A DNA stretch of 64,000 nucleotides from Micromonospora sp. WMMD1120 (GCF_029626235.1 NZ_JARUBO010000005.1:3628501-3692500); one strand, 5' to 3'; counted from the first letter of the stretch, positions 24,821-34,793 are shown. The notes: generated by a model not told the origin, from the sequence alone. Program-made: numbers and translations.

Positions 24821-27163
24821 GTGATGGCCTGCCGGTGCGATCCGTCCGCCGTGGGCGGGTCGTGCCGGCGGATCAGCCAGTTCGTGCTGAAGGTCCACAG
24901 CCGCTGTGACCTGAGCTGCGACCACTGCTACGTCTACCAGCACGCCGACCAGACCTGGCGTGGTCGTCCGGTGCGGATGGCGCCGGCCACGGTGCGGGCC
25001 GCCGCGCGACGCGTCGCCGAGCACGCCCGCGCGCACGGGCTTCCGGTCGTGCACGTGGTGCTGCACGGCGGTGAGCCGCTGCTGCTCGGCGCCGCCGGCC
25101 TGCGCGAGGTGCTGACCGAGCTGCGCACGACCATCACCCCGTGGACCCGACTCGACCTGCGCATGCAGACCAACGGCGTGCTGCTGGACGAGGAGCTGTG
25201 CCGGCTGTTCGTCGAGTTCGACGTGCGGGTCGGGGTGTCGTTCGACGGCGACCGGGCCGCCAACGACCGGCACCGGGTCTTCGCCCACGGCGGCAGCAGC
25301 TACGACCAGGTTCGGCGCGCCCTGGCGCTGCTCCGCCGGCCGGAGCACCGCGCCAGCTACGCCGGCATCCTCTGCACCGTCGACGTGCGTAACGACCCCG
25401 ACCGGGTCTACGAGGCGCTGCGGGCCGAGAGCCCGCCCCGGGTCGATCTGCTCCTGCCCCACGCCACCTGGGACAACCCGCCGCACCGCCCCGGCCCCGG
25501 GCCCACGCCGTACGCGGACTGGCTGAGCCGACTGCACCGCCGGTGGACGGACGACGGGTGCCCGATCTCGATCCGGATGTTCGAGGCGCTGCGGCCGGGT
25601 GGCGGTGGCAGCGAGGCGTTCGGGCTCGCGCCGGCCGACCTGCTGGTCATCGAGGCGGACGGCAGTTGGGAGCAGGCCGACTCACTGAAGACCGCCTACC
25701 ACGGCGCGGCCGACACCGGGCTCGACGTGTTCGGCCATTCGGTGGACGAGGTTGCCCGGCACCCCGGCGTCGCGGTCCGGCAGGACGGTGCGGCGGGGCT
25801 CTGCGCGACCTGCCGGGCCTGCCCGGTGGTCGACAGGTGCGGCGGCGGTCTGTACGCGCACCGCTGGCGCGCCGGCACCGGCTTCGACAATCCCTCGGTG
25901 TACTGCCCCGACCTGCTCCGTCTGATCGACATCGTGGACTCCCGCCCGCCACCGGCCCGCGTCAGCGCCGCGCCGGTCGACGCCGGGTCCGCGCCCGTCG
26001 AGGCGTTGCTCGACGACCTCGCCACCGGGCCCGGCTCGCCGTCCACGCTCGCCCTGCTCGCCGCCACCCAGCTCTCCATCACCCGGGCGCTGCTGGGCGC
26101 CTGCCGGGACCGGTCCGGCCCCAGCGCCGCCTGGGAGCTGCTCGTCGCTGTCGAGCAGGCGGCGCCCGAGATCGTCCGGGCGGTGCTGGAGCATCCCTTC
26201 GTCCGGCCGGCGCTGGTGTGGCACCTCGACCGGTCGACCTCGTCCGGCGCCGACGCGACCGTCGATCCGCTGCCGGCCCTCGCCGTCGCCGCGGCCGCGC
26301 GGGCCGGCGTCCCGGCGACGGTGCGGGTCCCGACGCGGGCCGGGGTGGTCGCGTTGCCCACGCTGGGCACCGTCGCGTTGCCCGCCCCGCTGCCGACCGT
26401 CGAGGTGACAGTGCGGCCGGACGAGATCCGGCTGGGCAGCGGGTCCGCCGAGCGGACGATCCCACTCGACCCGCTGGCGTCGCCGTCGGCCGGCTGGTCA
26501 CCGACGCGGGACGTGCCGGTGCCCGGTGGGCGGCTGCTCATCGAGGACGGCGATCCGTACCGGGACTGCTACGGCGAGACGGTGTCGTCGCGCCTCACGC
26601 CTGCCGCGGCGCTGGCGTTCGGCCGTACCCTGGCCGAGGCCCTGCGTGTCGTGCGGCGTGACGTGCCGGCGCACGCGGCGACGCTCGACGGCGGTCTGCG
26701 GGCGGCCGTGCCGTTGGCTCACGACCCGGCGCGGCCGCTGCGCAGCGCGACGGCGCGGCACGCGTTCGGCGCGGTCTCCATCACTCCGGCCCTCGACCCG
26801 GCGACGATGGCGGTGCTGCTCGTGCACGAGTGGCAGCACGCGAAGCTGGGCGCCGTGCTGGACCTGTTCGACCTCGTCGAGCCGGGGCGGGACGCCCTGA
26901 TCCGGGTGCCCTGGCGCCCCGACCCCCGACCTCCGGAGGGGGTGCTCCAGGGCGTCTACGCCCACCTGGCGGTCACCCAGGTCTGGCAGTCCCGGGCGAT
27001 GGTCGACGACACCGAGGCCCCGGCGCACGCCGCCCGTTTCCTGGCCTGGACCCGGGACGGCGCCGACGCGTTACTCGCCAGCCGCTCGCTAACCGAGCCC
27101 GGCGAGCGATTCGTCGGCCAGCTGCGTCGGGCCCTGGAGGAGACCTGTGTCGGGTCCGGATGA
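24821..27163 (+). CDS. fxsB: FxsB radical SAM/SPASM maturase with C-terminal HEXXH domain
   Basis: 780-aa fusion. The radical SAM domain (about residues 20-235) has CDLSCDHCYVY with Cys29, Cys33 and Cys36 binding the 4Fe-4S/SAM cluster, followed by VVLHGGEPLLLG and MQTNGVLLD. The SPASM region (about 325-370) has GLCATC, RACPVVDRCGGG and a later YCPDL, enough Cys for auxiliary clusters. From about 400 on comes a second module with HEWQH near residue 669 (HEXXH domain seen in this family; zinc-metalloprotease-like, activity unproven). It should install the Phe-Ser crosslink on FxsA. The start GTG 24821 follows the fxsA stop without a gap (ATG 24824 possible). Its last 17 nt overlap the AAC(3)-like gene. 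Confidence 0.92.
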   Translation: MMACRCDPSAVGGSCRRISQFVLKVHSRCDLSCDHCYVYQHADQTWRGRPVRMAPATVRAAARRVAEHARAHGLPVVHVVLHGGEPLLLGAAGLREVLTELRTTITPWTRLDLRMQTNGVLLDEELCRLFVEFDVRVGVSFDGDRAANDRHRVFAHGGSSYDQVRRALALLRRPEHRASYAGILCTVDVRNDPDRVYEALRAESPPRVDLLLPHATWDNPPHRPGPGPTPYADWLSRLHRRWTDDGCPISIRMFEALRPGGGGSEAFGLAPADLLVIEADGSWEQADSLKTAYHGAADTGLDVFGHSVDEVARHPGVAVRQDGAAGLCATCRACPVVDRCGGGLYAHRWRAGTGFDNPSVYCPDLLRLIDIVDSRPPPARVSAAPVDAGSAPVEALLDDLATGPGSPSTLALLAATQLSITRALLGACRDRSGPSAAWELLVAVEQAAPEIVRAVLEHPFVRPALVWHLDRSTSSGADATVDPLPALAVAAAARAGVPATVRVPTRAGVVALPTLGTVALPAPLPTVEVTVRPDEIRLGSGSAERTIPLDPLASPSAGWSPTRDVPVPGGRLLIEDGDPYRDCYGETVSSRLTPAAALAFGRTLAEALRVVRRDVPAHAATLDGGLRAAVPLAHDPARPLRSATARHAFGAVSITPALDPATMAVLLVHEWQHAKLGAVLDLFDLVEPGRDALIRVPWRPDPRPPEGVLQGVYAHLAVTQVWQSRAMVDDTEAPAHAARFLAWTRDGADALLASRSLTEPGERFVGQLRRALEETCVGSG

Positions 27164-27971
27164 GTCGTCCCCGCCCAGGCTGGGCCGATCCCGCCTCGCC
27201 GACGACCTGCGGGCCCTGGGCGTACGCCCGGGCGCGTGCCTCGTGGTGCACTGCGGCCTGCGTCGGGTCGGTCCGCTGGACCACGGCCCCGCGACCCTCG
27301 CCGGCGCCCTGCGCGACGTCCTCGGTCCGGCCGGCACGCTGCTGGTGCCCACCCACACCGACGGCAACTCGACGACCTCCCGGGCGCACCTGGCCGCCAC
27401 CGCCGGGATGGACCGGGCGCAACGGGAGCGGTACGAGGCGACGCTGCCCGGCTGGGACCGCCGGACCACCCCGTCGCAGCGGATGGGTGCGCTCGCCGAG
27501 TACGTCCGGTCCGCCCCCGGCGCGGTGCGCAGCGACCATCCCCAGACCTCGTTCGCCGCGCTCGGCCCCCGGGCCCGGCAGCTCACCGACGACCATGACC
27601 TCCACTGTCACCTCGGCGAACGCTCACCGATGGGCGCCCTCTACGCGGCCGACGGGCAGGTCCTGCTGCTCGGCCTCGGCTATGAGGCGTGCAGCGCCCT
27701 GCACCTGGCGGAATACCGGCTGCCGGTGCCTCCGCCCGAGCGGGACTACCGCTGCTTCCGGCTGGTCGCCGGGCGCCGGGTGGCGCTGGACTTCCGCGCC
27801 CTCGACCTGGACGACAGCGACTTTCCGATGGTGGGGGCCGCGCTCGACGACACGCCGATCGTGCGCCGGGGTCGGGTCGGGCGCGCCGACGCCCGGCTGC
27901 TGCCGGCGCGGGCCGCTGTGGACTTCGCCGTTGACTGGTTCACGACAAACCGGTTGGCGGCGCGACGTTGA
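27147..27971 (+). CDS. AAC(3)-like aminoglycoside N-acetyltransferase family protein
   Basis: 274-aa member of the Antibiotic_NAT fold. Recognisable segments are ADDLRALGVRPGACLVVHCG, PAGTLLVPTHTDGN, SDHPQTSFAALGPRA and the catalytic region LLLGLGYEACSALHLAEYR, with a His-x-x-Glu pattern. Classical members acetylate the 3-amino group of 2-deoxystreptamine antibiotics using acetyl-CoA. Inside this operon an endogenous amine, such as a residue or end group of the peptide, is an alternative substrate (inference). GTG 27147 overlaps fxsB and has GGAGGAG upstream, so it is co-translated. Resistance should not be assumed. Confidence 0.85.
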   Translation: MSGPDESSPPRLGRSRLADDLRALGVRPGACLVVHCGLRRVGPLDHGPATLAGALRDVLGPAGTLLVPTHTDGNSTTSRAHLAATAGMDRAQRERYEATLPGWDRRTTPSQRMGALAEYVRSAPGAVRSDHPQTSFAALGPRARQLTDDHDLHCHLGERSPMGALYAADGQVLLLGLGYEACSALHLAEYRLPVPPPERDYRCFRLVAGRRVALDFRALDLDDSDFPMVGAALDDTPIVRRGRVGRADARLLPARAAVDFAVDWFTTNRLAARR

Positions 27972-28023
27972 CGCACGGACTACGCTGATGTTCCGGCCGC
28001 GTGGGGAGGGCGGAGGGGCAGTC

Positions 28024-28683
28024 GTGACCACAGTGGACGCACCCTCCGCGACGCGTGCCCCGCTCTTCTTCGTCAGCTATTCCCGGGCCCCGGTCGGCCG
28101 CGCCACCGGCAAGCCCGCCGAGTACGTCTCCCGATTCTTCGAGGACCTCTCCGTTCACGTGAGCGAGTTGGTCGGCCCGGTGACCGGAGTGGACGCCGGC
28201 TTCCTGGACACCTCGATCGCGGGCGGCGAGCGCTGGAGCCCGGAGCTGCTCCAGGCCGCCGGCACCTGTCAGGTCTTCGTGCCGCTGGTGTCCAGCGCGC
28301 TGATCGGCAGCGACTGGTGTGGTCGGGAGTGGGACGCGTTCTCCCGCCGGCGCATCGTCCCCCGGCACAGCTCCGCCTCGGTGCACGAGACGGCGATCGT
28401 GCCGGTCACCTGGTCGCCGACGAACGGCACCGTGCTGCCCCGGGTGCTCCGCGACATCCAGCGATTCTCCCCGACCGCGATGCCGGATCCGGACATCGCG
28501 GTGCACTACCAGCGGGACGGGGTCTACGGCTTGTTGACCATGCAGTGGGAGAACGCGTACCGGGCGGTGGTCTGGCGACTCGCCCAGCGGATCGTGGCCA
28601 TCCACCGGTCGTACCTGGTCGAGCCCTGGGTGCCGGCGAACATGGAGGAGCTGCGCAACCGGTTCACCGAGGAGCCGGCGTGA
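28024..28683 (+). CDS. fxsC: TIR-like protein FxsC (short form)
   Basis: 219-aa TIR-like protein. The beginning APLFFVSYSRAP is the betaA strand of a TIR domain. A central FLDTSIAGGERWSPELLQAAG and VFVPLVSSALIGSDW follow, then the W98-C-G-R-E102 motif. Glu102 aligns with the catalytic Glu of NAD-cleaving TIR domains, so enzyme activity is possible but unproven. The C-terminal part (about 150-219) lies beyond a usual TIR. GTG 28024 has GGAGGGCGGAGGGG upstream. Its stop overlaps the next TIR-like gene by 4 nt. Family assignment follows from context and sequence; which of the two TIR proteins is FxsC proper cannot be settled here. Confidence 0.8.
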   Translation: MTTVDAPSATRAPLFFVSYSRAPVGRATGKPAEYVSRFFEDLSVHVSELVGPVTGVDAGFLDTSIAGGERWSPELLQAAGTCQVFVPLVSSALIGSDWCGREWDAFSRRRIVPRHSSASVHETAIVPVTWSPTNGTVLPRVLRDIQRFSPTAMPDPDIAVHYQRDGVYGLLTMQWENAYRAVVWRLAQRIVAIHRSYLVEPWVPANMEELRNRFTEEPA

Positions 28684-29942
28684 GCCCGCCGGGGGGTCGT
28701 GGCCGGCCGGCGACGCGCGGGACGTACTTCTTCCTGAGCTACGCCCACTCGGCGCCGCCGCCGGGCGCTCGGGCCGACGCCGACGTGTGGGTCGGTCAGT
28801 TCTTCGCCGACCTGACCGACGAGGTGCGACGTCAGGCGCGACCGGTGGCGGGGATGCGGATCGGCTTCTTCGACCAGCACATCCCGCTGGGCGCCGACTG
28901 GAAGGCCGCCCTCGCCGAGGCGCTCGGTGACGCCGAGGTGTTCGTCCCGCTCTACTCGCCCGGCTACTTCAGCCGTCCGTGGGCGCTCGGCGAGCAGGAG
29001 TCGTTCCGGGCCCGGCTGGCCGCCGCGGGGCCGGCCCGGGTCACCGCGGGTCACCTCACCCCGGTGCTGTGGATCCCGTTCCCTCCGTGGGAGACCCACC
29101 CGGAGCTGGACGGCGCCCTGGACCTGGGCCGGGACGTCCCGGAGTACGCCGCCGACGGCCTGCGCGCGTTCTGCATGCTGGCCTCCTACCGGGACCGCTA
29201 CGAGCTGTTGCTGCGCCGCCTGGCGAGCCGGATCGTGCACACCGCCGAGCGCCGGCCGATGGGCCCGTCCCGGGCGCCGGGCCTCGACGAGGTCGTCCGC
29301 CCGGCGTCCACCGACCCGGACTTCGTCGTCGCCGTCCTGGCCCCGACCCGCGACCACCTGCCGACCAGCCGCGACCCCGCCGCCTATGCGACCAGCGGCC
29401 GGCGCTGGCGGCCGTACGGGCGACGCCAGGAGCTGCCCGCTGCCGAGTACGCGGCCAGCACCGCCGAGCGGCTCGGGCTGGTGGCCCGCACGGAGGACTT
29501 CGCGCACGCCGCCGATCTGCTCGCACGCCGGCCGGCGGTGCTGCTCGTCGACCCGTGGATCGCGGCGACACCGGACGGGACCGCGACCCTCGCCCGGATG
29601 CTGGCCGGCCTGCGGGAGTGGGTCGTGCCGCTGGTGGTCACCGACGACGACGACAGCCAGGACGCGACCGAATGGGCCACCGAGGTCACCCAGCTGCTGC
29701 ACGATGTCGGTCTGCCCCAGGTCAAGCGCGCCTGCAACGTGCCGGAGTTCGTTGACCTGATGCCGGCGCTGGTCACCGAGGCCCGCCGCCAGTTCCTCAA
29801 GTACGGCCCGGTCGTCCCCTTCGAACCACCGCCGGAGCCGGTGCCGAGCCTGCGGGACGGCCTGGGCGCCACCGGCTCCCTCGACACCGCGTCCCCGCCT
29901 GATGATCCGGGCTCACCGCGTCCACACGGAGAAAACCGATGA
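28680..29942 (+). CDS. TIR-like protein, long FxsC-type form
   Basis: 420-aa protein from GTG 28680, overlapping the first TIR gene by 4 nt. The N-terminal TIR-like domain (about residues 14-195) starts TYFFLSYAHSAPP and has FFDQHIPLGADWKAALAEAL, then VFVPLYSPGYFSRPWALGE; W101 and E105 repeat the W-x3-E spacing of its neighbour. A second half (about 215-385) starts DFVVAVLAPTRDHLP and has alternating strands and helices (VVPLVVTDDDDS; GLPQVKRACNVPEFVDLMPAL). The Pro/Ser-rich tail is probably flexible. The stop overlaps fxsT. The C-terminal half looks like the conserved FxsC-specific region, but no function is known. Confidence 0.8.
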   Translation: MSPPGGRGRPATRGTYFFLSYAHSAPPPGARADADVWVGQFFADLTDEVRRQARPVAGMRIGFFDQHIPLGADWKAALAEALGDAEVFVPLYSPGYFSRPWALGEQESFRARLAAAGPARVTAGHLTPVLWIPFPPWETHPELDGALDLGRDVPEYAADGLRAFCMLASYRDRYELLLRRLASRIVHTAERRPMGPSRAPGLDEVVRPASTDPDFVVAVLAPTRDHLPTSRDPAAYATSGRRWRPYGRRQELPAAEYAASTAERLGLVARTEDFAHAADLLARRPAVLLVDPWIAATPDGTATLARMLAGLREWVVPLVVTDDDDSQDATEWATEVTQLLHDVGLPQVKRACNVPEFVDLMPALVTEARRQFLKYGPVVPFEPPPEPVPSLRDGLGATGSLDTASPPDDPGSPRPHGENR

Positions 29943-32900
29943 ACAACGATCGTGAAGGTCAGGTCGTCACCTTCTACTCGTTCAAGGGTGGGACGGGCCG
30001 GACGATGGCGCTGGCCAACGTGGCCTGGATCCTGGCGGCCAGCGGCCGGCGGGTGCTGGTCGCGGACTGGGACCTGGAGTCCCCCGGCCTGCACCGCTTC
30101 TTCCACCCGTTCCTCGACGCCGAGGCCATCCAAGGCACCAGCGGCGTGATCGACATGATCCGTGACTACGAGTGGGAGACGACCCGGGTCGACGAGCGAC
30201 CGGACCGCTGGATGGAGCAGTACGCCCGGGTCGGGCGGCACGCGTTCTCCCTGCGCTGGAACTTTCCGGAGGGCGGCGGCCTCGACTTCCTCTCCGCCGG
30301 CCGGCAGAACAGCGACTACGCGGTCTCGGTGAGCGGGCTGGACTGGGACAACTTCTACAACCGGCTGGGCGGGGCGCAGTTCTTCGAGGCGCTGCGGGCG
30401 GACATGAAGCGGCAGTACGACTTCACCCTGATCGACAGCCGGACGGGGTTGAGCGACGTCGCCGACATCTGCACCCTGCACCTACCGGACACGCTCGTCG
30501 ACTGCTTCACGCTCAGCGACCAGGGCATCGACGGCGCGGCCCGGGTGGCGCACTCGGTCCGGGACCGCTACCGGCGGCGCGACATCCGGGTGCTGCCGGT
30601 GCCGATGCGCGTGGACCAGGCCGAGAAGGAGCGGGCCGAGGCGGGCCGGCTGCTGGCCATGCGCCGGTTCGCCGGGTTGCCGGCCGGCATGACCGAGGCG
30701 GAGCGACGGCGGTACTGGGCGGCTGTCGAGGTCCCGTACCGCCCGTTCTACGCGTACGAGGAGACCCTGGCGACGTTCGGTGACCCGCCCGGTTCGCCGA
30801 CGTCGCTGCTGGCCGCGTTCGAGACCCTGACCGGGATCCTCACCGACGGGGCGGTGACAGCGCTGCCGGTGATGGACGAGTCGGTGCGGGAGCGGGGCAA
30901 GGCGCGGTTCCGGCGGCGCACCGAGGCCGTCGACGACCAGATCGTCCTCCGGTACGCCCCGGAGGACGCCATCTGGGCCGAGTGGCTGGAGCGGGTGCTC
31001 AGCTCTGCCGGGCTGCGGGTGGTGGAGCCCACCGCCGCCGTCGGGTCCGCCGGCACACCGGCCCCGCGCACGCTGACGGTGGTCTCGCCGGCCTACGTGG
31101 CGACGCCGTCCGGCGGCCTGCCGGCCCGCGACACCAGCACCGGGTCCACCGCCCTCGCGGTGTACGTAGCCGACCTGCGACCGCTCGCGGAGTTCCCGTC
31201 GCAGAGTTCCACCAACCTGGTCAACGTGAGCGCCGCGACCGCTGTGGAGCGGGTGTTGCGACTGGTGGGCCGGCCGGTGCCCTCGTCGGCGGACGGTCCG
31301 GTGGCCGGCTCCACCCGCTATCCCGGCACCGAGCCGCTGATCTTCAACGCCCCGAACCGGAACGCGCGCTTCACCGGCCGCGAGGACGACCTGGCCCGGC
31401 TGCGCACGCAGTTGCAGAGCGGTGGCAGCGCGGTGGTGCTGCCGGTCGCCCTGCAGGGCATGGGCGGCGTGGGTAAGACGCAGGTGGCGCTGGAGTACGT
31501 GCACCGGTTCAAGGCCGCGTACGACGTGGTCTGGTGGATCGTGGCCGACCCGCCGCAGTTCGTCGACACCGCCCTGGCCGACCTCGCGAGTCGCCTCGGG
31601 GTCCTGGCCGGGCCCACCCTGCCGGACACCGTCCGGTCGGTGCTCCAGGTGCTCAGTCGGGGCGAGCCGTACGAGCGGTGGCTCGTCGTGCTGGACAACG
31701 CCGAGGAGCTGGACCAGATCGAGCCGTTCCTGCCCCAGGGGCCGGGCCACGTGCTGCTGACGTCCCGCAACCGGGCCTGGGGTGACCGGGCGAACCCGAT
31801 CCAGGTGGATGTCTTCGCCCGGACGGAGAGCGTCGCGCACCTCGCCCAGCGGGTGCCGACGATCAGCGCCGAGGAGGCCGACCAGGTGGCCGAGGCGCTC
31901 GGCGACCTGCCGATCGCGGTGGCCGCGGCGGGCGCGTGGCTCGCCGACACCGGCACGCCGGTGGGCGACTACCTTCGGCAGATCGACAGGCACGGCCCCA
32001 GCGCCCTCTCCGTGGAGGCCACCTGGGACCTGTCGCTAAACCGGTTGCTGGAGCAGGCGCCCGCCGCGTACCGGCTGTTGCAGCTCTGCTCGGTGCTGGC
32101 CCCCGAGATCGCCCTCGATCTGGTCTACAGCGACGAGATGGCGGCGGCCCTCACGCCGTTCGACCCGTCGGTGTCGGAGCGGCTCGTGCGCGGCGCCCTG
32201 GTCCAGCAGATCAACCGGCTGGCGCTGCTCAAACTCGACGTGCAGGGCGGTCGGATCCAGGTGCACCGGCTGTTGCAGGCGGTGGTCCGGGACCGGATGA
32301 CCGACGACGAGATCAGCGCCGCCCGGCACCAGGTGCACCTGGTGCTGGCCGCCTCCCGGCCCCGTGGCGAGGTGGACGACCCGAACACCTGGGACCGGTT
32401 GCGGATGCTCTGGCCGCACCTGGAGGTCTCCGAGGCGGTCAGCTGTCCGGACGAGGCGGTGTGCCAGCTGCTGATCGACCGGGTCCGCTACCTCTGGCAG
32501 CGGGGCGGCCTGGACCAGGCCGACGAGTTCAGCCACGAGGTGGACGAGACCTGGTCCGCCCGGCTCGGCGACGTCCGGGAGCAGACCGAGGCGACGCCGT
32601 TGAGCCGGCAGTTGCTGCACCTGCGGTTCAACCGGGCCAACATCCTGCGCAGCCTGGGTCGGTTCGACGAGGCGCGGGACCTGGACGAGGCGGTGTTGGC
32701 CGAGCAACGGCGGCTGCTGGGTCCGCTGCACCCGCACAGCCTGATGACCGCCGGTAGCCTCGGTGGTGACCTGCGGGCGCTCGGTCGCTACGCCGAGGCC
32801 CTGGAGCGGGACCGGTCCACCTACGCCTCCTGGCTGCAGGTGTTCGGCGAGGACCACCCCCGTACGTTGAGCGCGGCCAACAACCTCGCGGTCTCGTACC

Positions 32901-33808
32901 GGTTGGTCGGCGACTACCGGTCGGCCCGCCGGTGGGACGACGAGGTGCACCAGCGGCGACGGGTGGTCCTCGGGCCCACCGACCCGTACACCCTGGTCTC
33001 GGCGCTCCGCCTGGGCAGCGACCTGCGGGAGGCCGGCGAGTACGAGAGGTCGGCGACCCTGCTGCGCACCGTCTACGAGTCGTACTGCGAGGTGCTCGGT
33101 CCGGACGACGCCAGAAGCCTCAGCGCCCAGGTCAACCTGGCGGTGTCCCTGCGCAGCGCCGGCCGGGGGACCGAGGCGGCGCCGCTGTTCGACGCGGCCT
33201 ACCGCAAGTTCGACGAGCTCTTCGGCCCGGACAACCCGGACACCGTCGCGTGCCGGTCGAGCCGTGCGGCGAACCTGCTGGCCGTCGGTGACGCGGGTCG
33301 GGCGCTGACCGAGATGACCGCCGTCGGCCAGGCGTACGAGACGGAGTTGCGACTCGGACCGGAGCATCCGCTCACCCTGGCGACGATCAGCAACATCTCC
33401 GCAGCGCAGCGTGCCCTCGGGCGCGGTTCGGACGCCCGCCAGTCCGCCGCCAGGGCGGTCGGTGACCTGCGCAAGGTGCTGGGTCCCGACCATCCGCACA
33501 CCCTCGCCGCCGAGGTGAACCACGCGGTGTGCACCGCCGAGGAGGGCGACTGGGAGACGGCGCGGGACCGGCTGCGGGAGACCGCCGGCCGGCTGGCCAC
33601 GGTGATCGGCGCCGACCACCCGGACACGCTGCGCTGCCTCGGCGACCTCGCCCTGGTGTTGCGCCGGGCCGCCGACGGCGCCCCGGCCGACGACGTCAGC
33701 ACGGTGGCGGACCGCCTGGCCGACGTGATCGGCCAGGACCACCCGACGGTGCAGACGCTGCGGGAACGCCGCTTCATCGTCCGCGTGATCGACCCGCACA
33801 CGATCTGA
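29939..33808 (+). CDS. fxsT: FxsT: ParA-like / TIR-like / NB-ARC / TPR multidomain protein
   Basis: 1289-aa last gene of the operon. Residues about 8-290 form a MinD/ParA-like ATPase ([50 protein letters not shown]). About 330-445 is a degenerate TIR-like segment ([20 protein letters not shown]). About 460-760 is a STAND/NB-ARC NTPase with Walker [10 protein letters not shown] near 508, Walker B-like [11 protein letters not shown] near 583 and the sensor LLTSRNR. From about 860 to 1270 come about ten TPR-12-like repeats (for example [20 protein letters not shown]). The N-terminal P-loop has Arg where Lys is expected (GTGRT). Such proteins typically sense a partner through repeats and oligomerise. 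ATG 29939 overlaps the preceding stop. Confidence 0.85.
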   Translation: MNNDREGQVVTFYSFKGGTGRTMALANVAWILAASGRRVLVADWDLESPGLHRFFHPFLDAEAIQGTSGVIDMIRDYEWETTRVDERPDRWMEQYARVGRHAFSLRWNFPEGGGLDFLSAGRQNSDYAVSVSGLDWDNFYNRLGGAQFFEALRADMKRQYDFTLIDSRTGLSDVADICTLHLPDTLVDCFTLSDQGIDGAARVAHSVRDRYRRRDIRVLPVPMRVDQAEKERAEAGRLLAMRRFAGLPAGMTEAERRRYWAAVEVPYRPFYAYEETLATFGDPPGSPTSLLAAFETLTGILTDGAVTALPVMDESVRERGKARFRRRTEAVDDQIVLRYAPEDAIWAEWLERVLSSAGLRVVEPTAAVGSAGTPAPRTLTVVSPAYVATPSGGLPARDTSTGSTALAVYVADLRPLAEFPSQSSTNLVNVSAATAVERVLRLVGRPVPSSADGPVAGSTRYPGTEPLIFNAPNRNARFTGREDDLARLRTQLQSGGSAVVLPVALQGMGGVGKTQVALEYVHRFKAAYDVVWWIVADPPQFVDTALADLASRLGVLAGPTLPDTVRSVLQVLSRGEPYERWLVVLDNAEELDQIEPFLPQGPGHVLLTSRNRAWGDRANPIQVDVFARTESVAHLAQRVPTISAEEADQVAEALGDLPIAVAAAGAWLADTGTPVGDYLRQIDRHGPSALSVEATWDLSLNRLLEQAPAAYRLLQLCSVLAPEIALDLVYSDEMAAALTPFDPSVSERLVRGALVQQINRLALLKLDVQGGRIQVHRLLQAVVRDRMTDDEISAARHQVHLVLAASRPRGEVDDPNTWDRLRMLWPHLEVSEAVSCPDEAVCQLLIDRVRYLWQRGGLDQADEFSHEVDETWSARLGDVREQTEATPLSRQLLHLRFNRANILRSLGRFDEARDLDEAVLAEQRRLLGPLHPHSLMTAGSLGGDLRALGRYAEALERDRSTYASWLQVFGEDHPRTLSAANNLAVSYRLVGDYRSARRWDDEVHQRRRVVLGPTDPYTLVSALRLGSDLREAGEYERSATLLRTVYESYCEVLGPDDARSLSAQVNLAVSLRSAGRGTEAAPLFDAAYRKFDELFGPDNPDTVACRSSRAANLLAVGDAGRALTEMTAVGQAYETELRLGPEHPLTLATISNISAAQRALGRGSDARQSAARAVGDLRKVLGPDHPHTLAAEVNHAVCTAEEGDWETARDRLRETAGRLATVIGADHPDTLRCLGDLALVLRRAADGAPADDVSTVADRLADVIGQDHPTVQTLRERRFIVRVIDPHTI

Positions 33809-33817
33809 CGGTTGGTC

Positions 33818-33847
33818 GCCGGTGGGCCGCGCGTCCGGCCCACCGGC
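33818..33847. terminator. Bidirectional terminator after fxsT
   Basis: Perfect 12-bp stem GCCGGTGGGCCG / CGGCCCACCGGC, loop CGCGTC, between fxsT (+) and the convergent hydrolase gene. Confidence 0.75.
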
Positions 33848-33860
33848 CCCCGACCTGACG

Positions 33861-34793
33861 TCAGAGTCGCGGGCTGGTCGCGAGGTCCGGCGTGGCCAGC
33901 CAGGTCAGGGTCTGCGGCAGGATCTCCACGGCCCCGAAGTGCGCGGCGCCGGGCTGCACCTGGACCTCCGCCCGGCTGATCTTCGACGCGAGCCAGTGCG
34001 AGTGTTCGACGGGCGAGAATCGGTCCTGCTCGCCGTGCCAGAGCCGGACCTCCGCGCGGATGGCGCCGAGGTCGAACCCCCAGCCGCGGCGGATCGCCAG
34101 CACGTCGTCGATCCAGCCCTCCGGGCCGTGCCGCAGCGCCTCGGAGTACATGTCGGTCAGCAGCCGGCGGATCGCGACGTCGTCGACGACCCGGATGTCC
34201 TCGTCGGGCAACTGGGGGCGCAGGAACTCCAGCAGCGTCATCGGGTCCCGGCGGGCCTCCTCGGCCCGGACCTTCAGGTTGAGCGTGAGCTCGGCCAGGT
34301 CGTCGTCGGCCTGCCCGAAGTCCTCCACGTTCGACTCGGCCATGCCGGCGTACCAGTCCAGGTCGGGCGCCCCGGCCGGGGCGAGACCCACCAGCACGGC
34401 GGCCCGGGTGACCCGCTCCGGCAGCAGGGCGGCGCAGGCCAGGGCGTGCGGCCCACCGCCGGAGCGCCCCACCACCGCGAACCGTTCGATGCCGAGGTCG
34501 TCGGCGATCGCCGCCACGTCGGCCGCGGCGTCGGCCACCCGCCGGCCCTCGTGCCGGTCGGAGTCGCCGTAACCGGGCCTGTCGTAGCAGACCAGGTGCA
34601 CGCCGAGGCGATAGACGACGATGCCCCGGGGGCGGGGGCCGCTGCGACTGCCCGGGGTGCCGTGCAGGAGAAACACCGCCGGGCCGTCCGGCGCGCCCGA
34701 TGTCTCCACCGCGAGGTGCCGCCCGTCCGCCGTCGTGACGGTGCGCTGTGTCGCGTCTTGTCGCGTCACGGTTGGCCTCCCGCGGGTCGTCAT
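33861..34793 (-). CDS. Alpha/beta hydrolase
   Basis: 310-aa alpha/beta-hydrolase. The oxyanion region is [13 protein letters not shown], the nucleophile elbow is [12 protein letters not shown] (Ser in GRSGG), and the C-terminal part has [20 protein letters not shown] (acid Asp) and AAHFGAVE (catalytic His). ATG 34793 has GGGGGAGCAC upstream on the minus strand; a longer frame to 34865 is unlikely. The substrate is unknown. It converges with fxsT over a terminator, so it is not part of the Fxs operon. Confidence 0.85.
   Translation of the reverse strand: MTTRGRPTVTRQDATQRTVTTADGRHLAVETSGAPDGPAVFLLHGTPGSRSGPRPRGIVVYRLGVHLVCYDRPGYGDSDRHEGRRVADAAADVAAIADDLGIERFAVVGRSGGGPHALACAALLPERVTRAAVLVGLAPAGAPDLDWYAGMAESNVEDFGQADDDLAELTLNLKVRAEEARRDPMTLLEFLRPQLPDEDIRVVDDVAIRRLLTDMYSEALRHGPEGWIDDVLAIRRGWGFDLGAIRAEVRLWHGEQDRFSPVEHSHWLASKISRAEVQVQPGAAHFGAVEILPQTLTWLATPDLATSPRL

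Noticed and set aside
27147..27971. Calling the acetyltransferase an aminoglycoside resistance gene
   Set aside because: The fold fits AAC(3), but the operon context points to another substrate; resistance is not shown by sequence.
24820..33808. CRISPR- or restriction-type defence system in the Fxs region
   Set aside because: No spacer-repeat array, Cas, methylase or endonuclease motif; the TIR and NB-ARC parts are the only defence-like elements.
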